From Moduliflexus sp964602655 (GTDB taxonomy: Bacteria; Moduliflexota; Moduliflexia; Moduliflexales; Moduliflexaceae), in NCBI GenBank assembly GCA_964602655.1, contig CAZRSF010000029.1, forward strand, positions 1 through 64,000: a DNA stretch of 64,000 nucleotides, in the 5' to 3' direction. The notes beneath the pieces are model-generated. The model searched no databases, had not been told where the DNA came from, and was given only the letters and a program-made list of their open reading frames with translations. Below are positions 1 through 8,442 of the stretch, one piece after another. Within the stretch, counting starts at the first letter, position 1. Each line of letters begins with the position of its first letter. The translations under genes and the position numbers were made by a program.

Positions 1-51
1 AGCGGAGATTGTCAAAATGCATCTTTATGAATAAATAAGGAGACAAAGAAC

Positions 52-1392
52 GTGAACCGATGTTGTTGCTTGATTGGAATCGTTTGTGTCCAGTTGTTAT
101 TTTTTTCTCAGTCTGCCGCATTCGGCGAATCGCCATTAGAGCGCCTGACGCGGGAACTTGAACCGAAAGTCGCGCAACTGCGCGGCCTGCCGTTTCAGGA
201 AGAGATTGAAAAAATCTTTCAAACGCCCGGCGAACTCGGCGCGGTCTTAGATCGCGAATTTGCCCGCGCATATCCCGGCGACACGCTGCATTATCTTGAA
301 CAGCGCCTGTTGAAATTCGGCTTCGTGGTCAGTCCGATTGATTTGCGCAAAACCTACGCGCAGCTTTTGACGCAGCAGGTCGCCGGGTATTACGACCCAA
401 TCACCAAAAAGCTCGCGCTGATTACCGGAAGCGGGCAGGCCGCCATGCCGATTCAACTCCTCAGCAACATGCTGGTGCAGCAATTGGGACTGACGATGGA
501 GCAAATCCTCCTGTCGCATGAATTGACGCACGCCCTGCAAGATCAGCATTTCCGGCTGATGTCGCTGCCGCTCGAAGATTTACAGCAGGAAGACGCCAGT
601 TCGGCGGCAAAAGCGCTGATTGAAGGGGATGCGATGCTAGTCATGATTGATTACATGCTGGATCACCAGCAGCCCGGCATAGACGCCACCCAGGTCGCGG
701 GCGTCTCTGAGAACATGCGGGCATGGTCGAATCATCCGCTGATGCGCGCCATGATGATGATGCAGACGGTGCCGCGCTATTTGAGCGACAATCTGATCTT
801 TTCCTATATTGACGGCTTTGATTTCGTGCTTGCCTTAAAACAGCGCGGCGGCTGGGAGGCAGTCAACAAGGCGTATGCCGATCCGCCGCGTTCCACCGAA
901 CAGATTTTGCATCCTGAAAAATACGTAAATGAGCGCGAGTTGCCGATACATATCGAGATTCCCGATTGTTCAGAACTTCTGAGAGACTGGCAGAAAATCG
1001 AAGAAAATACACTGGGAGAATTCAACATCCGCCTGCTGCTCGACGGGTATCTTGCAAAACAGGACGCCATTCGCGCCAGCGCAGGCTGGGGCGGCGACCG
1101 GTTCGCGCTCTATCAGCATGAAAAAAGCGGACAATTGCTGTTGGTCTGGCAGACGGTCTGGGACAGCAAGCGCGACAGCGCCGAATTTTTCCGTATCTAC
1201 CGCCAGATGCTTGAAAAGCGCTACGCCCCGCCAGCGACTGCGACGCCATCCGAAACGGCGTCAAAAGCATGGCAAACGCAGACGCCCGCCGGAATCGTCC
1301 GCCTTGAGCGGCGCGGCAATGCTGTCATCCTGATAGACGGAGCGCCGGAAGACCTGCTGCCGCAGTTACGCGAGCGCATCCGGCGAAAATGA
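52..1392 (+). CDS. Secreted zinc metallopeptidase-like protein (HExxH)
   Basis: A 446-residue protein with an N-terminal signal peptide (hydrophobic residues 7-20, likely cleavage near the SAAFG at 21-25). HELTH at 156-160 is a zinc-metallopeptidase HExxH motif in a helix, and the EGDA at 191-194, about 30 residues later, is a plausible third-ligand glutamate, as in gluzincin-type families. The remainder is not a family I recognise. The start is GTG at 52, placed after an AAGGAG-like ribosome site; an upstream gene may lie outside the window. It converges with the HTH regulator at 1449. I infer a periplasmic or outer-membrane-associated protease-like protein; substrate and activity are unknown. 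Confidence 0.75.
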   Translation: MNRCCCLIGIVCVQLLFFSQSAAFGESPLERLTRELEPKVAQLRGLPFQEEIEKIFQTPGELGAVLDREFARAYPGDTLHYLEQRLLKFGFVVSPIDLRKTYAQLLTQQVAGYYDPITKKLALITGSGQAAMPIQLLSNMLVQQLGLTMEQILLSHELTHALQDQHFRLMSLPLEDLQQEDASSAAKALIEGDAMLVMIDYMLDHQQPGIDATQVAGVSENMRAWSNHPLMRAMMMMQTVPRYLSDNLIFSYIDGFDFVLALKQRGGWEAVNKAYADPPRSTEQILHPEKYVNERELPIHIEIPDCSELLRDWQKIEENTLGEFNIRLLLDGYLAKQDAIRASAGWGGDRFALYQHEKSGQLLLVWQTVWDSKRDSAEFFRIYRQMLEKRYAPPATATPSETASKAWQTQTPAGIVRLERRGNAVILIDGAPEDLLPQLRERIRRK

Positions 1393-1448
1393 CGAGACAA
1401 CTATTTCAACGAAAAACTCCTCAGGGTTTCGCAGCGGCAGCGTATCAA

Positions 1449-2393
1449 TCAATACCCGATATCCTGCTGCTGCGAATGCTGAAACATCATTTGCCCGCAA
1501 AGACTGAGATCGTAACCGTGTAATTCGTTTGCAATCATTTTCAATTCGTTTTCCTGAAGCATCCGCAAAAAAAGCTGAACGCCTTCCTCAAAATACCGAT
1601 GCTTCGCGATCAACAGATCGTATCGTTCCCAACGCAGCGGAAGAAAATCAAGGTGAAACAGTTCCGCTGCCGCGCGAATCCCGATCCCGGCATCGGCGTG
1701 GCCGGAAAGAATCTCGATCGCCACATCCGAATGACTCTGACATTCCCGCTGATACCCGCGAATATCAGTCTCGCGCAATCCGATTTTTCGAATTTCCCGA
1801 TCCAGCAGCCAGCGCGTGCCAGTATTCGCAGGACGATTCGAGATCGTCACATCAGCGCGGGCAAAATCGGCAATCGAACGGATCTCTTTCGGATTGCCTT
1901 TCGCCACAAAAATCCCTTGTTCGCGCTGACAGAAGTTGATGACCGTCGCGATTTCCGCGCCAAGTTCCTGTTGCGCAAACGTAAAATTATACTCCTGCTC
2001 ATCGTCTTCGAGCAAATGGCTTGTCGCAATATGACAGCCCCCCTGCCGCAGAAGTTTCAGTCCGCCCAAACTCCCCACATTCCCAAAGACCGCGACTAAT
2101 TCGGGATGCAGGCGATTGAAAAAATGAATGGCTCGTTCTAACAGTACATCATGACTACCCACCAAAATCAGGACGTGTTGCGAGCCTGGGTTCTGCGCCG
2201 ACTTCGGGTAATTGATGATATGCTGCTCTAACCACTGTTCCACAAGATGACGGGGAAACAGCCATTTTCCTGTGATTTTTGTGGCTGGCAGCCCTTTTTC
2301 GGAGATCAGCGTATAAATCATTTTTTCATTCACATCCAAAAACTCCGCCACTTCTTTGGTGCTGAGAAACGTTTTATCAAACATATTCGTCAC
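1449..2393 (-). CDS. HTH regulator with excisionase-type domain and PBP-like ligand domain
   Basis: 314 residues in two parts. Residues about 8-58 form an excisionase/MerR-type winged helix (LSTKEVAEFLDVNEKMIY, then KWLFPRHLVEQWL), which binds DNA. Residues about 75-290 match the PBP-like domain related to periplasmic molybdate or substrate-binding proteins (SHDVLLE, the TSNRPANTGTR segment, the HADAGIGI segment). Proteins of this architecture are one-component regulators, often for molybdate or tungstate uptake and molybdoenzymes; the ligand here is inference. It is transcribed divergently from the AlaX gene across a 195-bp spacer. A molybdopterin oxidoreductase lies in the window but 47 kb away. 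Confidence 0.8.
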   Translation of the reverse strand: MTNMFDKTFLSTKEVAEFLDVNEKMIYTLISEKGLPATKITGKWLFPRHLVEQWLEQHIINYPKSAQNPGSQHVLILVGSHDVLLERAIHFFNRLHPELVAVFGNVGSLGGLKLLRQGGCHIATSHLLEDDEQEYNFTFAQQELGAEIATVINFCQREQGIFVAKGNPKEIRSIADFARADVTISNRPANTGTRWLLDREIRKIGLRETDIRGYQRECQSHSDVAIEILSGHADAGIGIRAAAELFHLDFLPLRWERYDLLIAKHRYFEEGVQLFLRMLQENELKMIANELHGYDLSLCGQMMFQHSQQQDIGY

Positions 2394-2504
2394 TCCAGGC
2401 TGTTATAGCATGATTCAGTTGCGTCGAAAAATTCTATTCTGATGCTGCCCCAGTATAATTTTCAAGAACACTCCTGTCAATCAGATTTTCTCTCAATTCG
2501 CATG

Positions 2505-2545
2505 TTGACATTTTTTCTTGACTTCTTTCTGACCTCTCTTGTAGT
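2505..2545 (+). promoter_or_regulatory. Possible sigma70-type promoter for the AlaX gene
   Basis: TTGACA at 2505-2510 and TTGACT at 2518-2523 lie in the AT-rich divergent spacer. The second is followed after 16 bp by TGTAGT (2540-2545), a 4/6 match to the -10 box. The AlaX start is 43 bp further on. Called by eye only. Confidence 0.35.
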
Positions 2546-2588
2546 CCCAAAATGGACATTCATACGATAACGCTTCCAGGAGGCTGAT

Positions 2589-3785
2589 ATGACCAGAAAA
2601 CTTTTTCATGAAAATCAATATCTGCAAAATTTTTCTTCGGCAATCGTCGAACGTTTCGAATATCAGGGAATTCCCGCTGTCGTGCTTGAGCAAACCGCGT
2701 TTTATCCGACATCCGGCGGACAGCCGCATGACCTCGGCACGCTTGAAGGCGTCGCCGTTGTAGATGTGATCGAAGACGACGCAGGCCGCATCATCCATCT
2801 GCTCGAACGCCCGATTCAAGGGCATAAAGCGCATGGGCAGATTGATTGGAGACGGCGTTTCGACCATATCCAGCAACATACCGGGCAACACCTGCTCTCG
2901 CAAGTCTTTTTACGCCTCTGCGACGCCGAAACCACCTCGTTTCACCTCGGCGCGGATAGCGTTTCGATTGACGTGAATCAGGCTGAACTCGACGCCGATG
3001 CCGTCGAATTCGTCGAAGCCCTCACCAACCAGATTCTGTATGAAAACCGCGAGGTTGTGATTCATCGCGTCGAACAGGACGAACTCTCCAAATTCCCGAT
3101 CCGCAAGCCGCCGACCGTTGAAGGCGTGATTCGGATTGTGGAAATCAAAGATTTCGATTATTCGCCGTGTTGCGGCACACATTGCTCGCGCACCGGCGAA
3201 ATCGGCATGATTAAAATTACAAAAGTCGAAAACTACAAAGGCGGCAGCCGCGTGAATTTCTTGTGCGGCAGTCGCGCCTTAAAGGATTATCAGCAGAAAG
3301 GGCGGATCGTGCAGCAGCTTTCGGAGGCGATGAGTTCCGGCGGAACGGATCTGCCGCAGCACCTGAGCAAACTTCAGGACGAACTCAAAACACTGCGCAA
3401 AGATCGCCAGCAATTCGCGCAGCAGCTTTTGGAAGTCGAAGCCCGCGCCTTGCTTGGCGAACGCGAAGCCGTCGGGAACATCTTCGCGCTGAAAAAACGT
3501 TTCGACCAGCGTCCGCCGAAAGAATTACGCGCGTTAGCGTCAATCGTGGCCGAGATTGCTCCGAAAACGGTCGTGTTATTCGGCGATAGTTATGACGGCA
3601 AAGCGTCGCTCGTGTTTGCGCGGTCGAACGATGTCACCGCGCATGTCGGCGACTTGATGAAACAGGCCTGCGCCATTCTGAATGGGCGCGGCGGCGGTCA
3701 ACCGCATCTCGCCGAAGGCGGCGGCGCAGCGGTTGAAAAATTGGAGGACGCATTGGAAATCGCAAAAAAACAGATCGTTGAATGA
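2589..3785 (+). CDS. alaX: Alanyl-tRNA editing protein (AlaX-L type)
   Basis: 398 residues. It is a free-standing relative of the editing half of alanyl-tRNA synthetase, which hydrolyses Ser- or Gly-mischarged tRNA-Ala in the cytoplasm. The zinc-site motifs are visible: HTGQH at 97-101 and CCGTH at 194-198. An N-terminal beta-barrel (TSGGQPHD at 41-48) precedes them. A coiled segment (about 255-290) and a DHHA1-like C-terminal domain with the GGGGQPHLAEGGG-type glycine-rich end show the long form. The start follows a strong AGGAGG ribosome site. No alaS is in the window. A palindrome (3794-3816) follows the stop codon and may end transcription. Confidence 0.9.
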   Translation: MTRKLFHENQYLQNFSSAIVERFEYQGIPAVVLEQTAFYPTSGGQPHDLGTLEGVAVVDVIEDDAGRIIHLLERPIQGHKAHGQIDWRRRFDHIQQHTGQHLLSQVFLRLCDAETTSFHLGADSVSIDVNQAELDADAVEFVEALTNQILYENREVVIHRVEQDELSKFPIRKPPTVEGVIRIVEIKDFDYSPCCGTHCSRTGEIGMIKITKVENYKGGSRVNFLCGSRALKDYQQKGRIVQQLSEAMSSGGTDLPQHLSKLQDELKTLRKDRQQFAQQLLEVEARALLGEREAVGNIFALKKRFDQRPPKELRALASIVAEIAPKTVVLFGDSYDGKASLVFARSNDVTAHVGDLMKQACAILNGRGGGQPHLAEGGGAAVEKLEDALEIAKKQIVE

Positions 3786-3793
3786 TCATCCCC

Positions 3794-3816
3794 AGGGGCG
3801 AGGAGACCTCGCCCCT
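3794..3816. repeat. Short palindrome after alaX
   Basis: Ten-bp perfect arms AGGGGCGAGG and CCTCGCCCCT with a 3-nt loop. A related core (GGGCGAG/CTCGCCC) occurs at 44944-44966, so it is probably a genome-wide extragenic palindrome. No T-run follows. Confidence 0.6.
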
Positions 3817-3956
3817 ACCGAGCGTATGTTTATCCTCGAAATTAATATTCGCCTTTTTATTGCCTATCTTTTTGTTTATATTTTTACCTTGACAAAAAAT
3901 CGCGCCGGATTCGAGCATGAAGCGACGTGAATTCAATCTGCTTTATACAGCATTTT

Positions 3957-3993
3957 AGAGAACTCCGAGGTCTTCAAGACTTCGGAGTTCTCT
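3957..3993. repeat. Extragenic palindrome, AGAACTCCGA family, copy 1
   Basis: Arms AGAGAACTCCGAGGTCTT and AAGACTTCGGAGTTCTCT pair almost perfectly (one mismatch) around a 1-nt centre. It ends 31 bp before the uvrA start. A second copy lies at 46238-46270. Confidence 0.75.
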
Positions 3994-4024
3994 TTCGTTT
4001 CCTTCTTCTATTCGGTGTACCACT

Positions 4025-6841
4025 ATGTCAACCACACACATTGTCATCAGAGGCGCGAAACAGCATAACCTCAAAAATATCGATCTTGAAATTCCACGCG
4101 ACAAATTCGTCGTGATGACCGGGCCGAGCGGCTCTGGCAAGTCGTCGCTCGCGTTCGATACGATTTACGCCGAAGGTCAGCGGCGCTACGTCGAGTCGCT
4201 GTCGGCGTATGCGCGGCAGTTTTTGGATCAAATGGAAAAACCGGATATAGAGTCCATTGAAGGGCTGTCCCCGGCCATTTCCATCGAACAGAAAACCGTC
4301 GGGCGCAATCCCCGTTCCACCGTCGGCACGGTGACGGAAATTTACGACTACCTCCGCCTCCTGTTCGCCCGCATCGGCAAGCCGCACTGCTGGCAATGCG
4401 GCAAAGAAATCACCTCCCAGACCGTGCAGCAGATGGTGGATAAAATCCTCGCTCTCCCCGAAGGAACGAAACTCCAGATTCTCGCGCCGATGGTGCGCGG
4501 GCGCAAGGGGGAATATCGCCAGGTGTTCGAGGATTTGCAGAAACAGGGCTATGTCCGCGTCCGCGTGGACGGCGAGATGCGCGAATTATCGGAAGAAATC
4601 GTGCTGGAAAAATACAAAAAGCACGATATTGACGTGGTGATTGACCGCCTTGCCATGAAAGACGGCCTGCGCCAGCGCATCGCCGATTCCGTCGAGCTGG
4701 CGGTCAAACTTGCGGAAGGGATCGCCCGCATCAGCATCATAGACGGCGCGGAAATGCTCTTCAGCGAAAAACTTGCCTGCATTGACTGCGGCATCAGCTA
4801 CCCCGAACTCGAACCCCGCATGTTTTCGTTCAACAGCCCGCACGGCGCGTGTCCCGATTGCGACGGACTCGGCACGCAGCGCGGCATTGATGCGCGGCTC
4901 GTCGTGCCGGATCCCGAAAAATCCATCAACGAAGGCGCGTTAGCCCCCTGGGGGATCGACGGGAACAACTATTTTTACCAGGCGATCCGCTCACTGGCGA
5001 AACATTACGATTTCTCGATGGATACGCCGTTTCAAGACCTGCCGCCCCGCATACAACAGATTATTCTGCATGGCTCTGGCGACGAAAAAATCCAATATCA
5101 CTACCAGAACGACAACGGCAATTTCGTCTATCAAAAAGAGTTCGAAGGCGCGATTTCTCAATTGGAACGCCGCTACAAAGAGACCGATTCCGAATTTATG
5201 CGGGGGAAATACGAGGAATTCATGAGCATGGAGCCATGCCCGACGTGCCAGGGGAAACGCCTGAGCAAAGAGAGCCTGTCGGTGAAAATTCAGGGCAAAC
5301 ATATCATTGACATGACCCGTCTTTCCATCAAAGAGGCGCTGCACACCTTCGCCACCATGCAATTCACGCCGCAGGAAGAAATTATCACCGCGCCGATCCT
5401 CAAAGAAATCAAGGCGCGCTTGAGTTTTATGTCGAAAGTCGGATTGAATTACCTGACGCTTGACCGGGGGACGGCGACGATTTCCGGCGGCGAAGGGCAG
5501 CGCATCCGACTCGCCACGCAGATCGGTTCTGGCCTCGTCGGCGTGTTGTACATCCTCGACGAGCCGAGCATCGGCCTGCATCAGCGCGACAACACGAAAT
5601 TGATCGAGATGCTGATGGCGCTGCGCAACCTCGGCAACACGATTCTTGTGGTGGAACATGACGAAGAGACAATGCGCTGCGCCGATTATCTGATCGATCT
5701 CGGCCCCGCCGCCGGGAAACATGGCGGCGAAATCGTGGCGCATGGCACGCCGGATGAAGTCGCGGCGCACCCCGATTCGCTGACCGGCAAATATCTGAGC
5801 CATCGCCTGACTATCCCGATTCCGGCGAAACGGCGAAAACCGCTGCCGAACAAATCGCTGCTGATTCGCGGGGCGCGGGAGCATAACCTGAAAGATATTG
5901 ACGTGGAAATTCCGCTCGGCGTCTTTATCTGCGTCACCGGCGTTTCCGGCTCCGGCAAAAGCACGTTGATCAACGGCATTCTGCACAAAGCCCTCGCGCA
6001 TCATTTTTTCCGCGCCAAAGACCCCGCCGGGGCGCATAAAGAGATTCTCGGCATCGAATACATTGATAAAGTGATTGACATAGACCAAAGCCCGATTGGG
6101 CGGACGCCGCGCTCGAATCCTGCCACTTACACCGGTCTGTTCGGTCCGATTCGCGACCTGTTTACAAAACTGCCGGAAGCGCGGCTGCGAGGCTATAAGC
6201 CGGGACGATTCAGTTTTAACGTCAAAGGCGGGCGCTGCGAAACGTGCAAAGGAGACGGCGTCATCAAAATCGAAATGCACTTTCTGCCGGACGTGTATGT
6301 GACATGCGACGAATGTCACGGCAAGCGTTACAACCGCGAGACGCTGGAAATCCGCTACAAAGGGAAGAATATCGCCGAAATCCTCGACATGACGGTCGAA
6401 GAAGCCGCCGAATTCATGGAAAACGTGCCGGGCATCAGCGACAAACTCAACACGCTCGTGGATGTCGGCCTCGAATACGTTCATCTCGGCCAGCCCGCCA
6501 CCACGCTGTCGGGCGGCGAAGCGCAGCGCGTGAAGCTCGCCAAAGAATTGAGCCGCCGCAGCACCGGCAACACGCTCTACATTCTGGATGAACCGACCAC
6601 CGGCCTGCATTTCCACGACATCAAAAAGCTGCTGGAAGTATTAGCGAAATTGGTGGACGCAGGCAACACCGTTGTTGTCATCGAGCATAACCTCGATGTC
6701 ATCAAAAGCGCGGATCATATCATTGACCTCGGCCCCGAAGGCGGCGACGAAGGCGGGCGTGTCATCGCCACCGGCTCGCCCGAAGAACTCATCAAAATCA
6801 ACGCCTCCTACACCGGCCAATATCTGCGCAAGATATTGTGA
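4025..6841 (+). CDS. uvrA: Excinuclease ABC subunit A
   Basis: 938 residues, full length for UvrA, the DNA-damage recognition ATPase of nucleotide excision repair. Two ABC ATPase modules are visible. The first has Walker A GPSGSGKSS near residue 34, a zinc module (CWQCGKEI), and a signature/Walker B region with GEGQRIRLA and LDEPSIGLHQRD. The second has GVSGSGKST near 640, the zinc finger CETCKGDG then CDECHGKRY near 740-765, SGGEAQRVKLA, and LDEPTTGLHFHD. UvrB and UvrC are not in the window. The gene stands alone, with a palindrome upstream and a MITE-like element immediately downstream. Confidence 0.98.
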   Translation: MSTTHIVIRGAKQHNLKNIDLEIPRDKFVVMTGPSGSGKSSLAFDTIYAEGQRRYVESLSAYARQFLDQMEKPDIESIEGLSPAISIEQKTVGRNPRSTVGTVTEIYDYLRLLFARIGKPHCWQCGKEITSQTVQQMVDKILALPEGTKLQILAPMVRGRKGEYRQVFEDLQKQGYVRVRVDGEMRELSEEIVLEKYKKHDIDVVIDRLAMKDGLRQRIADSVELAVKLAEGIARISIIDGAEMLFSEKLACIDCGISYPELEPRMFSFNSPHGACPDCDGLGTQRGIDARLVVPDPEKSINEGALAPWGIDGNNYFYQAIRSLAKHYDFSMDTPFQDLPPRIQQIILHGSGDEKIQYHYQNDNGNFVYQKEFEGAISQLERRYKETDSEFMRGKYEEFMSMEPCPTCQGKRLSKESLSVKIQGKHIIDMTRLSIKEALHTFATMQFTPQEEIITAPILKEIKARLSFMSKVGLNYLTLDRGTATISGGEGQRIRLATQIGSGLVGVLYILDEPSIGLHQRDNTKLIEMLMALRNLGNTILVVEHDEETMRCADYLIDLGPAAGKHGGEIVAHGTPDEVAAHPDSLTGKYLSHRLTIPIPAKRRKPLPNKSLLIRGAREHNLKDIDVEIPLGVFICVTGVSGSGKSTLINGILHKALAHHFFRAKDPAGAHKEILGIEYIDKVIDIDQSPIGRTPRSNPATYTGLFGPIRDLFTKLPEARLRGYKPGRFSFNVKGGRCETCKGDGVIKIEMHFLPDVYVTCDECHGKRYNRETLEIRYKGKNIAEILDMTVEEAAEFMENVPGISDKLNTLVDVGLEYVHLGQPATTLSGGEAQRVKLAKELSRRSTGNTLYILDEPTTGLHFHDIKKLLEVLAKLVDAGNTVVVIEHNLDVIKSADHIIDLGPEGGDEGGRVIATGSPEELIKINASYTGQYLRKIL

Positions 6842-6849
6842 TGTGTTTT

Positions 6850-7036
6850 TCGCCGCAACGCGGCGTTTCATATTAGCCCAGGGCGACAGCCCTGGGATAA
6901 CGATTTGCGTATGCGTTCGCGCTCTGAAAGAGCGCCTCAACGCGCATGATGCGCCCTTTCAGGGCGCGGGTGTTGCCTCTCGCCTTATCCCCAGGGCTTG
7001 CGCCCTGGGCTAATATGAATCGCCGCGTTGCGGCGA
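6850..7036. mobile_element. MITE-like element with 35-bp inverted ends
   Basis: The segment starts with TCGCCGCAACGCGGCG (6850-6865), itself a palindrome, and continues to TTAGCCCAGGGC. The last 35 bp (7002-7036) are its reverse complement with one mismatch. The 187-bp interior contains further hairpins, including CCAGGGCTTGCGCCCTGG near 6991-7008 and CGCCCTTTCAGGGCG near 6952-6967. There is no coding capacity for a transposase. It sits between the convergent uvrA and prs genes, so it could also act as a two-way terminator. Confidence 0.7.
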
Positions 7037-7064
7037 GTTCACGACCGTATTTCCGATATTGTTT

Positions 7065-8063
7065 TTATTTAAATGCGGCGCGGAGGACGCTGACCGGCAC
7101 GGTGTCGAAGAGTTCGCTGATCGACTCTTTGCGGCTGATGCGGGCGACGGCTTCCGCAAACAGTGGGCCGACGGAAATAATCCGAATTTTCGAGGAGGCT
7201 TTGACATACGGATTTTCCACCGAATCGGTCGAAATCAGCAATTCGATGTCGCTGTCTTCGATTTTTCGAACGGCTTCTTCGCGCATCAAAATATGAGACA
7301 GCCCCACGATAATCCGCTGCGCGCCCCGCTGTTTCAGCAATCGCGCCAATGACACGAGCGTCCCGCCGGAAATGCTGAAATCATCCACAATCAGCGCGTT
7401 TTTGCCCTGCACATCCCCGATCAATTCGAGTACCTCAGCCTGTTCGTCATGCGACGCCCGCATTTTATCGGCAATTGCCAGCGGCGCGCCGAGGCAGTTC
7501 GCGAATTTTCGCGCATTTTTCGTGAAACCGGAATCCGGCGAGACCACGACAAAATCCTGAAGCCCGATGGTCTTGACATACTCCACCAACACCCGCAGCG
7601 CATGAAGATGATCCACCGGGCGCTTGAAAAAGCCCTGAATCTGCGGCGTATGCAAATCCATCATCATGACGCGATCCGCCCCGGCCAATTCGATGCACTC
7701 GGCGCAGACTCGCGCCCGGATGGAGACGCGCGGTTCGTCCTTTTTGTCGCCTTTGGCATAGCCGAAATACGGAATGATCGCCGTCACGGAACTGGCGCTG
7801 GCGCGTTCGAACGCATCCATCCAGAACAGCAATTCCGTAAACTCGATATTCGGGTTCAGCCCAATCGGCTGGACAAGAAAGACCTCTTTCGAGCGCACGT
7901 TTTCGCCGATTTTGACAAAGAGATTTCCGTCTGAAAACGTAAAGACTTCCGATGCGCCAAGCGGAATATTCAGATAATCGCACATGTTGCGGGCAAATTG
8001 CGCTCCGCTGCTTCCGGCAAAAATTTTAATGTCGTTGTGTTGGGGCAGGCTCGTTAATGGCAT
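7065..8063 (-). CDS. prs: Ribose-phosphate pyrophosphokinase (PRPP synthetase)
   Basis: 332 residues from the ATG at 8063, preceded by GGAG; an in-frame extension to 8213 is spacer. It makes PRPP from ribose 5-phosphate and ATP, for nucleotide, His, Trp and NAD synthesis. The N-terminus has FAGSSG in place of the usual SGN..L stretch, then YFGYAKGDKKDEPRVSI and the metal/ribose-phosphate segment DLHTPQIQGFF. The PRPP loop reads VDDFSISGGT, whereas typical enzymes have VDDMIDT(A/G)GT. Family membership is clear; the altered loop means it may be a divergent class. The gene is monocistronic and convergent with uvrA. Confidence 0.9.
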   Translation of the reverse strand: MPLTSLPQHNDIKIFAGSSGAQFARNMCDYLNIPLGASEVFTFSDGNLFVKIGENVRSKEVFLVQPIGLNPNIEFTELLFWMDAFERASASSVTAIIPYFGYAKGDKKDEPRVSIRARVCAECIELAGADRVMMMDLHTPQIQGFFKRPVDHLHALRVLVEYVKTIGLQDFVVVSPDSGFTKNARKFANCLGAPLAIADKMRASHDEQAEVLELIGDVQGKNALIVDDFSISGGTLVSLARLLKQRGAQRIIVGLSHILMREEAVRKIEDSDIELLISTDSVENPYVKASSKIRIISVGPLFAEAVARISRKESISELFDTVPVSVLRAAFK

Positions 8064-8305
8064 AATGCTGTTCTCCGCGATCCAATTGTCAACAATGTTG
8101 ATGTGCTTGTGAATAAGATTCCAATATAGCAAAATATATGACAACCATCTCTTTTTCTCACTTCTGTCAAGATTTGTTTGGGGAAATACGATTTTACTTG
8201 CGAAGAATCGCATCAGGCGCGTTGCCCCTGTCTCTTATTGTCGCGTGTTTTCGCCGCGCCGACGAACATGGCGCATGGAAACTCGCCGAAATCGCTACTT
8301 TTTCC

Positions 8306-8335
8306 TTGACGTTTTCTGCCAGATGCGCCTATATT
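8306..8335 (+). promoter_or_regulatory. Sigma70-like promoter for the PASTA gene
   Basis: TTGACG (8306-8311), an 18-bp spacer, then TATATT (8330-8335). This would give a leader of about 100 nt carrying the 8387-8422 hairpin. Confidence 0.5.
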
Positions 8336-8386
8336 TTTCATATAGGATTTTTTGAATTTTTTAATGACCATTTTTTGACAGGCGCA

Positions 8387-8422
8387 GAGCGTCGCCATTC
8401 TGCCTGTAGAATGGCGACGCTC
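8387..8422. repeat. 15-bp perfect hairpin before the PASTA gene
   Basis: Arms GAGCGTCGCCATTCT (8387-8401) and AGAATGGCGACGCTC (8408-8422) with a 6-nt loop. It ends 20 bp before the start codon, in a stretch with no recognisable ribosome-binding site. It could be an extragenic repeat or a translation-control structure. Confidence 0.6.
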
Positions 8423-8442
8423 CCCCGCCTGATCAGCTCCAG

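Larger units (their letters stand above)
8064..8442. other. Divergent spacer between prs and the PASTA gene
   Basis: 379 bp without a convincing gene. It holds the likely control regions of both flanking genes: a sigma70-like promoter at 8306-8335 and a 15-bp hairpin at 8387-8422 on the PASTA side, and AT-rich DNA with TTGACA on the minus strand at 8086-8091 on the prs side. Confidence 0.6.

Noticed and set aside
4991..6616. A 541-codon open frame on the minus strand inside uvrA
   Set aside because: It is antisense to a certain uvrA; composition His/Arg/Ala-rich as expected for a mirror frame of GC-rich codons; no ribosome site or recognisable family.
6641..7296. Two apparent small proteins ending in PGLxPWANM-type segments over the uvrA/prs spacer
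   Set aside because: These are translations of the inverted-repeat element at 6850-7036 read on each strand.
7065..8213. Longer prs start at 8213
   Set aside because: The 50 extra residues are spacer-like and unlike any PRPP synthetase; ATG 8063 follows GGAG.
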